DNA from: Thermoguttaceae bacterium
Lineage (GTDB): Bacteria > Planctomycetota > Planctomycetia > Pirellulales > Thermoguttaceae
Length of the DNA: 33,745 nucleotides
Reading direction: 5' to 3'
Assembly (NCBI GenBank): GCA_028694795.1
Contig: JAQVKF010000018.1
Span: forward strand, 1-33,745
Below the pieces are notes generated by a model, which worked only from the letters and a program-made list of their open reading frames with translations, was not told where the DNA came from and made no database searches. Of the stretch, positions 17,220-25,515 are shown piece after piece. Both the position numbers and the translations under genes were made by a program. Numbering within the stretch: the stretch's first letter is position 1; each line of letters starts with the position of its first letter.

Positions 17220-17473
17220 CTTTGTTCAATACTCCTGAACCATTGATTCTATCCAATACCCCCGACATCTCGCCTCGTACGCACGACTCGGGCCTCTGAC
17301 TGTCGGAATATCTGATATACGGCTGAATAACACTCGAACGTGACTGCGATTCCACTACCACGTTTCCATGTCATTAAATCCCATGTACCGCCGTACCCCC
17401 GCGAACTGAGAGCTTTTAGGTCCTACGGAGAACAACGCGATACCTCCTGATCACGGGGAAAACTTTTCAGCCA

Positions 17474-18913
17474 TCAGCCTTCCGCCGCGCCATCAGGAGA
17501 GTTTCCCTTATTCTGACGTATTTGAACGATTCTGTCTAGCAGGACCGGCACATCTTTATACGCAAAATCCATTTTTGCAAGTTCACTTAACCATTTTTCC
17601 CCATTATCGAGGTCGCCAAGGTAGACCGCCAGCTTGCCTCCCAGATACAAAGTTCGTTTACGATTGTCAGGATCTCGATCCGGAATCTCCTTAATCGCAT
17701 CCTGATAATAGCTAATCGCCAAACGATACTGTTTAATCTTCTGGAAACACTGACCCAACGCCAATAAACAGTGACCACGACGACGCGGGTCATCCTTGGC
17801 ACGTTGGAACTCCGCAATCGCTTCGGTGATCTTGCCCGCCATTTGATAACGTAACCCTAATTCGTACTTGAAGTTAAGGTTGTTCGGATACCGCTCGCAA
17901 CGACTGATGGCGAACTCCAACTCTTTGAGAAAAACCTCTTTACGTATCTCGTTGACTCGTTCCACCGATTCCGGTTTTGAAGGATCCGCCTCGGCCTCCG
18001 CGCGATCGAGTGTTAAACGAACCTTACGCATTTCAATATCTTCACGCTTTTCTACCATATCGACATTCGTGGGCCAGTGTTCGATTGCCCGGTCGATGAC
18101 GGCCAAAGCCTTTTCGAAATCTTCATTCCGAATGTGAAGATCTATCAATTGGGTATACAGAGATAGGTCATCCGGATTGCGGCGAATATCCTGCTCCATA
18201 CGCTCTTCGGCGGTCGTTTGCTTACCGTCCAATCCCTTTTTCGCCCCATCACCCTTCGAGTTTTGTGCGTTGATCGTTCGCTCGACGTGAATACTCGAAA
18301 TTTCACGGTCCGCCTCCTCGTCCATTGGAAGAGCCGATTTGACACGTACCCAACACGCCATCGCGTCTTCAAGTAGACCCAAACGATGCAACAGCGTACC
18401 ACAGTGGCGATTCATTTCCGGGTCTCGTGGATCAACCGCCAACGCCGCCTTTAACCACGCAAGTTGGCCATCGACAAACCCCATCCCCTCACAGGCCTGA
18501 GAAAGACCGAGCAGAGCGGTGGTGTCCCACGGATTGAGCTTGCAAATCTCAACGCCCGCCTTGAGCATATCCATCCATTTACTCTGCATGGAGGCTTTTT
18601 TGAGACTTGCTTTCGCTCCGGCGGTCTTGAGTCCCGCCATCGGTGCACCTTTGTGATTCTTGTTGTACTTTGTCTCCATATTGGCGAGAAAACTTTGGAT
18701 ATAAAGTACATTGCCTGGATCGCCACTTACACACTGGACGAACAGATCGGTCGAATAATCGTAGTTGCCTTGCCGCATTTGCGTATTGGCCGCTTGGAAC
18801 GCCTGTTGTAAACGTTTCTGTCGTGCGGGTGTCAATGGACGTGGAGCCACGCTTTCGGATACGGGTTGATCTGGGTCTGTTGTTGGGGTTTCCGTTGTTT
18901 TATCTTCAGCCAT
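17474..18913 (-). CDS. TPR-repeat protein, cytoplasmic
   Basis: The 479-aa protein has no signal peptide or membrane segment. Its N-terminus is acidic and Thr/Pro-rich (residues 1-25). Tetratricopeptide-like helical pairs follow, for example WDTTALLGLSQACEGMGF near 130, LAWLKAALAVDPRDPEMNRH, ALAVIDRAIEHWPTNVDM near 275, FKYELGLRYQMAGKITEAI near 355 and YRLAISYYQDAIKEIPDRD near 405. TPR arrays usually hold protein partners, and no enzymatic domain is visible. The start is the ATG at 18913, with GAGGAGG about 11 bases upstream. It is divergent from hemD, separated by 127 bases that should contain both promoters. Its partner is unknown. Confidence 0.85.
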   Translation of the reverse strand: MAEDKTTETPTTDPDQPVSESVAPRPLTPARQKRLQQAFQAANTQMRQGNYDYSTDLFVQCVSGDPGNVLYIQSFLANMETKYNKNHKGAPMAGLKTAGAKASLKKASMQSKWMDMLKAGVEICKLNPWDTTALLGLSQACEGMGFVDGQLAWLKAALAVDPRDPEMNRHCGTLLHRLGLLEDAMACWVRVKSALPMDEEADREISSIHVERTINAQNSKGDGAKKGLDGKQTTAEERMEQDIRRNPDDLSLYTQLIDLHIRNEDFEKALAVIDRAIEHWPTNVDMVEKREDIEMRKVRLTLDRAEAEADPSKPESVERVNEIRKEVFLKELEFAISRCERYPNNLNFKYELGLRYQMAGKITEAIAEFQRAKDDPRRRGHCLLALGQCFQKIKQYRLAISYYQDAIKEIPDRDPDNRKRTLYLGGKLAVYLGDLDNGEKWLSELAKMDFAYKDVPVLLDRIVQIRQNKGNSPDGAAEG

Positions 18914-19040
18914 TGCTGTCTTTTCCTCCTCGCCATTTTTTTCGACGATTCTATCTATTCACAGAAAAAATCGACAAGTCCACTCCCAACGTCATTCTAA
19001 ACCGAATAATATAACAGTACAACATCTGGAGGAAGATTTT

Positions 19041-19964
19041 ATGAAAAATGATCCCAATAATCCTATCCGAAAATGCAATTTACACGAATTGCCCGTTTTG
19101 CCCCGCGATTCGTCCACACCCAGAACGTCGCAGCCACTCGCAGGCCGCACGATTCTAATCACTCGTCCTGTCGAGCAAGCTGAGTCGCTCTGCTTGCCGT
19201 TGGAACAGCTGGGAGCGCGTGCTCTCATACAACCGATGATTCGTATCGAGCCACCGAAAGAAATGGCTCCTTTTCGAGCCGCGATTCAACGGTGTCATGA
19301 AATGCTTCCTTCCGAATCGCATTGTCTTTCGGCGGAATCGCCCTACCCTTCGAATGCGACGAGCGTTTGGCTGTTTTTCGCCAGTGCGAATGGCGTCCAG
19401 AGCTGGTGTGAAACGTGGAATCAGCAATTTCACGATGCGATTGCTTCGTTACGTCTTTTACAACGGTTGGGACTTGTGAAAATCGCGGCGATCGGTGCTG
19501 GAACCGCGGCAAAATTGGAAGAGTACCAACTATCGGTTGATCGTGCGCCGGAGCGGGCCGAGAGTGGCGCATTTGCAGAGGCGTTCGAGAAGGAATCGCG
19601 ACGTGGTGAAACTTTTTGGCTGGTGCGAGCGGACCGCGGACGTGAGTTGTTGCCTAATCAACTGGCGGCTTGGGGTGGACGGGTGACGCAAATCGTGGCC
19701 TACCATAGCGAAGATATTGTGACACCCGACCCCGGTATCCCCGCGAATCTGGACGGTATTGATTGGGTGACCGTGACCAGTAGCGCGATTGCGAAGAATC
19801 TGATTCGAATGTTTGGTGACCATCTCCAAAAAGTACGGATCGCGTCGATCAGCCCGATTACTTCTGAAGTGTTGCGTCAGGCGGGACTCAAACCTGCGGC
19901 GGAAGCCACCACCTACACCATGCCGGGAATCGTCGCCGCCATCGTCGCCGCCGCCGATCGTTGA
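19041..19964 (+). CDS. hemD: Uroporphyrinogen-III synthase
   Basis: HemD cyclises hydroxymethylbilane to uroporphyrinogen III for haem and related tetrapyrroles. The family is poorly conserved in sequence, but the 307-aa protein shows its landmarks: ILITRPVEQAESLCLPLEQLGA at the start of domain 1, FFASANGVQSW, KIAAIGAGTAAKLEEY, then VTVTSSAIAKNL and ASISPITSEVLRQAGLKPA in domain 2, with the final MPGIVAAIVAA. About 35 N-terminal residues before the first domain are extra. A strong GGAGGA lies 8 bases before the ATG at 19041. It stands alone, without other hem genes nearby; haem would also be needed by the dihaem protein at 4853-7990. Confidence 0.92.
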   Translation: MKNDPNNPIRKCNLHELPVLPRDSSTPRTSQPLAGRTILITRPVEQAESLCLPLEQLGARALIQPMIRIEPPKEMAPFRAAIQRCHEMLPSESHCLSAESPYPSNATSVWLFFASANGVQSWCETWNQQFHDAIASLRLLQRLGLVKIAAIGAGTAAKLEEYQLSVDRAPERAESGAFAEAFEKESRRGETFWLVRADRGRELLPNQLAAWGGRVTQIVAYHSEDIVTPDPGIPANLDGIDWVTVTSSAIAKNLIRMFGDHLQKVRIASISPITSEVLRQAGLKPAAEATTYTMPGIVAAIVAAADR

Positions 19965-20000
19965 CACGCCGCATCCGCTACCGCAGGTTTGCCCAACGCC

Positions 20001-20034
20001 TTTCGCGGTGTGAACCACGATTTTCACCGCGAAA
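20001..20034. terminator. Hairpin between convergent hemD and HHxxxDG gene
   Basis: TTTCGCGGTG (20001-20010) pairs perfectly with CACCGCGAAA (20025-20034) across a 14-base loop, 37 bases after the hemD stop and about 100 bases from the stop of the convergent gene. There is no T-run on the plus strand, so its strength as a terminator is uncertain. Confidence 0.55.
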
Positions 20035-20091
20035 TAGCAACACAGCAAGCCCGCGTCCCCTATATGCTCATGTTTCGATATTCATTGTTTC

Positions 20092-20150
20092 GGTATCCAT
20101 TCGATGGGCCGTGATGGATTACTTTGTGTGATGGATTACTTGGTATCCAT
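20092..20150. repeat. Short tandem duplication over a stop codon
   Basis: GTGATGGATTACTT occurs at 20111-20124 and again at 20128-20141, and GGTATCCAT occurs at 20092-20100 and 20142-20150. The second copies contain the stop and last codons of the HHxxxDG gene, so the 3' end of that gene appears to have been partly duplicated. Confidence 0.7.
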
Positions 20151-21566
20151 GCCGGACGGTTCGAGATTTTTCAGAATTTGTTGCCGAAAAAGCTCGGTGA
20201 ATTCTTTCGCCTCGGCCATCGTAAAGCGGTGCGGATCGAAATGAAAACCAATGGCCATTTGACCATGATATAAATGGTAGGCAATGGCGAGACCCGTGCG
20301 AGGACGAACGGGGGGAGCGGAGATCATACCGTCGAATTGCAAATTGCCAACGCGGATGGAACCATTGTCGTTCGTTGGAAATTCTCTTTCAAAACGACGT
20401 GGAATATCACCAAGGTAACTGTGAATCGCGGTTGCAAAACAGGTGGTCGAACCTACAAAATAACGCACAATCCACGGATGATTTTGAGTACGATTCAGTA
20501 ATCTCGCAAAATATAACGCTTTGTTCTCGGTATGCGTTTCGAGAATTTCCTGATTCAAGTCGCTTAAAAGCTGCTGCGGCTGAATGCTTGATGCGCAAAG
20601 CCGACGGACGGGGAAAACATAACTCACCACGTTGGCGGCGGGAAGTTTTTCATGGTTTTCACCACGCATACTCACCGGTACGCCCACACGGAACCAATAC
20701 GATTTTGTCTTACGCGGTCCGTATTTCTCGTGCCATTTTGCAATACAAACGTATAAATCTCGCATGAGCAACACATTGAGCGTCGCGTCGACCGACTTGG
20801 CGCATTCTCGTAATTTTGACACTGTTTTCGTGTCAAAATCGAGTTCGAGCGTTTGACGGCATGGCTGTTGGTCTTCCGGAAGCGACTGCGTTTGCGCAAG
20901 CGATTCATCCTGCAAATGGGGATGCTCCGATTTCAATCGCTTCGCGGACGGCGACATCAGCTGGGCGGGCGGAATAATGACCCAACGTAAAAAACTTTTA
21001 ATTCGCTTATAAGAAGATCTTAATGAACGAAAATGCCCGCTGAAAACTTTCGGGAAATTTTTGCGTTCGCTGAGCGTTGCGGGATCTAACTCTGGAATCG
21101 CGATTGTCTCACCCATCGAACGCGCATAAAACGCGAGTAAATCGCCCAGCATACGAAAAATCCCCAAACCGTCCGAGACGCAATGGTGAACGAGCAGATG
21201 GAGTCTGCTGTACCCATCGGCGACATGCACACGAATCCGAACGCCGGGCGTTTGTGTCAGATCAATGCCGCGTAGCGGCAGCGTTTCGCGACACGTTGGG
21301 GCAGAGGCATCTTCCCATTGAACGGGATGGACGTAATTTTCGTGGTAAATCCAACTGGGTAGTGGGCGTGTGGAGGGGTCCACTGTGCAGGAAAAGAGCG
21401 GATGACGCCGCATCGTTTCGTGGACCGCTTCTTCGAAACGAGTGCGATCAATTTCTCCTGTGAATCGCAACGTGGTTTCGACCTCCATCGGATATTCCGG
21501 ATGATGGTCTACCCACATATAATATTCAAAAGGCGTCATCATTAACGGGAAAATCTGGTCCATCAT
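20136..21566 (-). CDS. Condensation/acyltransferase-like protein (HHxxxDG family)
   Basis: The 476-aa cytoplasmic protein belongs to the same superfamily as the gene at the left edge. It begins with PLMMTPFEYYMWVDHHPEYP; HHCVSDGLG at residues 127-135 is the acyl-transfer motif, with His128 as expected general base. LNVLLMRDLYVCIAKW, GVPVSMRGENHEK and SYLGDI correspond to later elements of the fold. Family members include NRPS condensation domains, wax-ester synthase/diacylglycerol acyltransferases and alcohol acetyltransferases. No carrier-protein or adenylation domain is present here, so a free-standing O- or N-acyltransferase is likelier than an NRPS module. It is convergent with hemD and divergent from a Tat-exported hydrolase. 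Substrate unknown. Confidence 0.87.
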   Translation of the reverse strand: MMDQIFPLMMTPFEYYMWVDHHPEYPMEVETTLRFTGEIDRTRFEEAVHETMRRHPLFSCTVDPSTRPLPSWIYHENYVHPVQWEDASAPTCRETLPLRGIDLTQTPGVRIRVHVADGYSRLHLLVHHCVSDGLGIFRMLGDLLAFYARSMGETIAIPELDPATLSERKNFPKVFSGHFRSLRSSYKRIKSFLRWVIIPPAQLMSPSAKRLKSEHPHLQDESLAQTQSLPEDQQPCRQTLELDFDTKTVSKLRECAKSVDATLNVLLMRDLYVCIAKWHEKYGPRKTKSYWFRVGVPVSMRGENHEKLPAANVVSYVFPVRRLCASSIQPQQLLSDLNQEILETHTENKALYFARLLNRTQNHPWIVRYFVGSTTCFATAIHSYLGDIPRRFEREFPTNDNGSIRVGNLQFDGMISAPPVRPRTGLAIAYHLYHGQMAIGFHFDPHRFTMAEAKEFTELFRQQILKNLEPSGMDTK

Positions 21567-21623
21567 ATCTGATCCGTTCTGAGTTTGACCGAAAATGTTC
21601 TCAAAAAAGACGTGAAAAAATAC

Positions 21624-21653
21624 TTGCGAATATCTATCCGTTTCGCTTACACT
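21624..21653 (+). promoter_or_regulatory. Candidate promoter for the Tat-exported hydrolase
   Basis: TTGCGA (21624-21629) and TACACT (21648-21653) are 18 bases apart, about 40 bases before the ATG at 21695. An inverted pair ATACA/TGTAT follows directly. Judged by eye only. Confidence 0.35.
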
Positions 21654-21694
21654 ATACAGTGATGTATTGTGCGATCGCTTTTAGGAGGTTTAAT

Positions 21695-22645
21695 ATGCAA
21701 CGTCGTCATTTTTTGAGTTCCACGGTGGCTGGCGCGCTTGCCGGAGCCACATTATTACAACTTTCCAGTGGTATGAATAAACTTTCTGCCGCTCCTTTGC
21801 AAGGTGAATCTGGCGATTCGGTGAAAAAAAATAAAAAAGTCGTCGAAAAACTTTGGAAAGAGGAAATGCCAGGGCGTATCGAAGGGAATGATTTCGAACC
21901 GACCTTTAATATTTTCCTGCCTGATCCGGAAAAAAATACGGGCGCGGCCATCGTCATTTGTCCAGGTGGGGGGTACGGCGGTACCGCAATTGATCATGAA
22001 GGGTGGCAAGTCGCCGATTGGCTTAATCAAAATGGTATCGCCGCGTTCGTGTTGGATTATCGTCTAGGCGGACGTGGTTACAAACATCCGGCTCCGATGC
22101 ACGATGCGCAGCGTGCGATCCGAACGGTCCGGGCGCGGGCGGAGGAGTTTCGGGTTGATCCGCATAAAATCGGAATTCTCGGATTTTCCGCCGGTGGACA
22201 TCTCGCTTCGACCGCGGTTACGCATTTTGATGCTGGCGATCCCAATGCCAAAGATCCAATTGATCGTGTGAGTTGCCGGCCTGATTTTGGCGTTTTATGC
22301 TATCCGGTTATCGTCTTTGATGAGAAGGGCGTCACACATTTTGGTTCGCAGTATAATTTGCTCGGTCAGGACGCTCCGAAAGAGCTAGTCGATTCATTGT
22401 CGAACGAAAAACAAGTCACGAAGGAAACGCCCCCATGTTATATCTGGAGCTCGACAGGCGATACGGGTGTTCCACCGGAGAATTCGGTTCAGTTTTATCT
22501 GGCGATGCGTAAAGCGGGCGTACCCGCGGAATTGCACATTTTCGAACAGGGCGAACATGGTAAAGGTCTCGCCACGGGAATGGTCGGTATGCGATATTGG
22601 CCGGAACTGTGCATCGAATGGCTCCGTGCCCGCGGAATTCTCTAG
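21695..22645 (+). CDS. Tat-exported alpha/beta hydrolase, acetyl-xylan-esterase-like
   Basis: The 316-aa protein starts MQRRHFLSSTVAGALAGATL, a twin-arginine signal, so it is exported folded. The hydrolase domain has the oxyanion-loop phrase CPGGGYGG (89-96), nucleophile GFSAGGH with Ser165, and likely Asp256 (STGDTGVPPE) and His288 (GEHGKG). This matches the secreted esterases that planctomycetes use on acetylated or feruloylated polysaccharides; a xylan substrate is inferred. AGGAGG lies at 21683-21688, 6 bases before the ATG at 21695; the frame extends to an ATG at 21659, but that start has no ribosome site and lies within the probable promoter. Confidence 0.9.
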   Translation: MQRRHFLSSTVAGALAGATLLQLSSGMNKLSAAPLQGESGDSVKKNKKVVEKLWKEEMPGRIEGNDFEPTFNIFLPDPEKNTGAAIVICPGGGYGGTAIDHEGWQVADWLNQNGIAAFVLDYRLGGRGYKHPAPMHDAQRAIRTVRARAEEFRVDPHKIGILGFSAGGHLASTAVTHFDAGDPNAKDPIDRVSCRPDFGVLCYPVIVFDEKGVTHFGSQYNLLGQDAPKELVDSLSNEKQVTKETPPCYIWSSTGDTGVPPENSVQFYLAMRKAGVPAELHIFEQGEHGKGLATGMVGMRYWPELCIEWLRARGIL

Positions 22646-23091
22646 TGCGTTGTTCACATGGTGATTGTATGTTGAAAAGTCGATTGTCGAGAGGCGTAAC
22701 TCCGTTCTCGGCATTCGTCGATTCATAAGACTTACCTGACTGTGGTGCTGCCGATTCCTACGGCGCACCTGCGGATTGCATCAACCTTTTTACCTAACGG
22801 TGGTGCTGCCGCATCGCTGATTTACCTTCCCATTTCATGGCTGGTTACCCCGATTGGGGCCACTTTTCCCTTTGATGATGTGGACCCGCCCTAGGACGTG
22901 TCCACGTGAAAACGGACCAAAATCACTGCTGCCGCGGCTGTCCACCGCCTTCCACCCCTTGGATGACGGCATCGGTGAACACGTGGCACACGTGAGTCGA
23001 TGACCGAGAATGTGATCATCACAGTCTACCATAGAAGGACGACTCATTTGTGCGGCTCTGAATCAAGAGAATATGTTATGGGGAGAACGAG
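22646..23091. other. 446-base gap with degenerate short repeats
   Basis: No convincing gene is seen; a 70-codon minus-strand frame (22835-23047) has no ribosome site or recognised family. Two imperfect copies of a TTACCTaACnGTGGTGCTGC-type word followed by CG lie at about 22732 and 22790. CCCC-GATT-GGGG forms a small hairpin at 22848-22859, and several CACGTG words occur between 22900 and 23000. Related words recur at 25400-25467. Confidence 0.5.
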
Positions 23092-23613
23092 ATGTCCCTA
23101 ATCATGGTGGATGTGGAAGCCGACGGTCCGATTCCGGGCGATTATTCGATGATTTCCTTGGGTGCGGTACGTGTCGATGATACGTTGGAATGTACTTTTT
23201 ACGGACAATTACGACCGATTTCAGAACAATTCGTGCTGGAAGCTCTCGCCATTTCGGGCTATTCGCGGGAGGAAACACAGCAATTTGATTCTCCGACGAA
23301 AGTCATGACGTCATTTCAAACATGGCTCCAAGAAAATAGCCCCAGCCGTCCGATGTTGATCAGCGATAATAATGGTTTTGACGCGATGTTCATCCAGTGG
23401 TACTTCTGGCATTTCCTAGGTGAAAATCCATTCGGTCATAGTTCGCTGAATCTTGGTTGTTTGTATAAGGGACTCGTCCGAGATTGTTTTCAAAATTTCA
23501 AACATTTACGTAGAACGACGCATTCGCACCATCCCGTAGACGATGCTCGCGGTAACGCGGAAGCTCTTTTGACCATGAAACATGAGATGGGGTTAAAAAT
23601 TCGTTTGGAATAA
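23092..23613 (+). CDS. DEDDh-type 3'-5' exonuclease
   Basis: The 173-aa protein is a compact RNase-H-like exonuclease. The metal ligands are visible: Asp7 and Glu9 in MVDVEADGP, Asp97 in NNGFDAMF, and His146/Asp151 in HHPVDDARGNAEAL. It is a single catalytic domain with no polymerase, RNA-binding or zinc domain, so DNA and RNA substrates are both possible. GGGAGA lies about 7 bases before the ATG at 23092. It is the only intact gene between the repeat-rich gap and the decayed sulfatase. A weak GATGGA/TCCATC pair lies shortly after its stop. Confidence 0.88.
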   Translation: MSLIMVDVEADGPIPGDYSMISLGAVRVDDTLECTFYGQLRPISEQFVLEALAISGYSREETQQFDSPTKVMTSFQTWLQENSPSRPMLISDNNGFDAMFIQWYFWHFLGENPFGHSSLNLGCLYKGLVRDCFQNFKHLRRTTHSHHPVDDARGNAEALLTMKHEMGLKIRLE

Positions 23614-23760
23614 ATTTTGCCGACGATTTTGTTTTTTGAATCACTAAGATGGATATCAGTTACCTCAGGGATCATTCCATCCTTTAAAAGTCTGGAGATT
23701 TGCTTAGGAATCTTCAATCACTTTGTTTTTGTAAGAAACATTTATAGGAAAAATCTTCTA

Positions 23761-25149
23761 TGAGGCTAGGGAAACGATTGATTTTTTGCGATTGGCTTTT
23801 TGCTGCTGCGTGTTTCTAACCATGATCTTTCGTCCATTATATGCGGCAGATGTAACTTTGAATGCACACGTGTCAACGGCTCAAACCGCTGTGCCGTTAC
23901 GACCGAATACCTTTTTATTCTTGCCGATGATCTTGGGATTGGTGACCTAGGGTGTTATGGTCAGCAACATATTCACCCCCTCTGCCGCACAGGGAATTCG
24001 TTTTACGTAAGGGTATAGCGGGGCAAGTGTTTGTGCTCCGTCACGTGCCACTCTGATTACGGGACTTTTGACGGGAGACTTGTCCGATTCACGCAAATCA
24101 TGAAATTGGTGTGGAAGTTCAGATGCCGCTGCTGGAGGGAACGTTTACGGTCGCCAAAATGCTTCAATCGCAAGGGGATGCGACGGGCTATTTCGGCAAA
24201 TGGGGGATGGGCATGTTCGACACGACCGGTTCACCTTTCAAAATGGGATTCGATTAATTCGCGGGATACAACAGCCAACGACACGCCCACCATTATTTGC
24301 CAAATATCTCAACGACGACCAGACACGTGTCGAACTTGGTGGAACGGTCCACTCCGCTGACTGGATCGGTGAACGAGCGATTCGATAGATACGCGAAAAC
24401 GTTCAGGCGAAAAAACCGTTCTTCCTTTTCTATGCGACGACGATGTATACCTACCACGAAGTGACGTCGTTGGGTGTCTATGCAGATACTGATCGGATAG
24501 ATGTATAGAAGACACTATGATACAATCAGACACGGCTGAATACAGGGGCGGGAGTGATAAGATGCCTAGAAGAAGAGGAATGGATGGCAATACGCTGATC
24601 ATTTTTAGCGGTGATGGTGGGGCGATTTTCAACCGGATTCGGTGAATGAACGTTTTTTTAACCAATCAATGGGGCTACTGGGTTGGAAACGCAGTGCGTA
24701 TGAGGATGGACTTCGGAATGCGTGTTTGGCGTAGTGGAAGGGAAAAATCCAGCCCGGTCAAGTGTACGACGTACCGTGGGTATTGTACGATTTTTTTGCC
24801 GACTTATGCGGAATTGACCGGAACGACCATTCCGGAAGGTGCGACGGATGACGAATCAATGACGCCACTGTTGTTTAGCGGTGCGGCGGGGGGCACTTGA
24901 GTGATCCGCATTGTCGCCGTATAGAGCGTTCCATCGGGAATTGCATGAGGGAAATCCCATCCAGGGGATTCGATTTGGCGATTGGAAAGAGGTCGAAATG
25001 GTCCGAAACCCTCGATTGAACTGTACGATTTGAATACCGATTGGCAGGAAAAACGAAATATCCGGCAGAACACCCGGTGAAAGTCAAAAAGCCGCCGAAT
25101 TACAGCGAACGATGTGAACTCTGGCCCTAACTGGCCCATGGGCGAGTGA
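23761..25149 (+). pseudogene. Decayed arylsulfatase
   Basis: Pieces of a full sulfatase can be read in order by changing frame. They are a signal peptide ending PLYAAD (about 23761-23850), ILADDLGIGDLGCYGQQHIH, AAQGIRFT-stop-GYSGAS, the formylglycine signature CAPSRATLITG (Cys at 24032), NHEIGVEVQMPLLEGTFTVA, YFGKWGMGMFDTTGSPFKMG, AKYLNDDQTRVELGG, AKKPFFLFYATTMYTYHEV, GNTLIIFSGDGG, WKGKIQPGQVYDVPW, FLPTYAELTGTTIPEGATDD and the C-terminal GPNWPMGE before TGA at 25147-25149. In-frame stops occur at 24008 (TAA), 24255 (TAA), 24386 (TAG) and 24732 (TAG), with at least five frameshifts and small deletions. A working copy would be a secreted enzyme cleaving sulfate from polysaccharides. It is certainly non-functional. 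Confidence 0.93.
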
Positions 25150-25515
25150 TGGGGTAATGTTAAGGCTGAAGAGATGTACTTGGGCGTGTGTACATATAAT
25201 CACATGGTAAAAAGCATGGCCAAGAATGGAATAACAGTAATCGCAATGGTTCATGTCGGCCGATGTTGAAGTTTTTGCGTCTAGTAAAATGTTTTGGAAT
25301 GGGTGTTTGAGGGGAAACTTTTTGCAAAAAGTTTCCTCTCATTGGTTTTTCGCTTCAAAAAAGTTTTACAAAAAAACCTTTCGTGGAAAATACGCAAACT
25401 TTCTACCTAACACTGGTACAGCCGATCGCCCCGATTGGTGTGGTAACTTGTGTGAACACGTCCTAGGACAGTAATCGAAGATGCCAAGCCTCGTCCGCAA
25501 TTTTTGTTGCAATTG
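25150..25515. other. 366-base gap between sulfatase pseudogene and tsaB
   Basis: No gene is seen. It holds the palindromic element at 25309-25378 and, at 25400-25467, short words related to those at 22732-22905. Confidence 0.5.
25309..25378. repeat. Compound palindromic element (MITE- or REP-like)
   Basis: 25313-25336 is a perfect 24-base palindrome (arms GGAAACTTTTTG/CAAAAAGTTTCC). With one G-T mismatch the stem extends to 25309-25340. A second inverted pair, GGTTTTT (25344-25350) and AAAAACC (25372-25378), follows at once. The convergent pseudogene and tsaB lie on either side. It could be a dispersed palindromic repeat or a double terminator; no transposase is present. Confidence 0.6.

Noticed and set aside
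20136-21566. NRPS biosynthetic cluster
   Set aside because: No adenylation, carrier or thioesterase domain is present in the window.
22835-23047. 70-codon minus-strand frame in the repeat-rich gap
   Set aside because: It has no Shine-Dalgarno and no recognised domain; it reads through the degenerate repeats and may be part of a repeat rather than a gene.
23092-23613. Exonuclease as a defence-system component
   Set aside because: No helicase, nuclease partner or other defence gene lies beside it; a lone DEDDh domain is too general.
22646-25470. CRISPR array or toxin-antitoxin island
   Set aside because: The repeats are few, degenerate and irregularly spaced, and no cas, toxin or antitoxin gene is present.
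25253-25474. 73-codon plus-strand frame over the palindrome
   Set aside because: The frame is formed by the palindromic element, with mirrored peptide GNFLQKVS also on the opposite strand, so it is not a protein gene.
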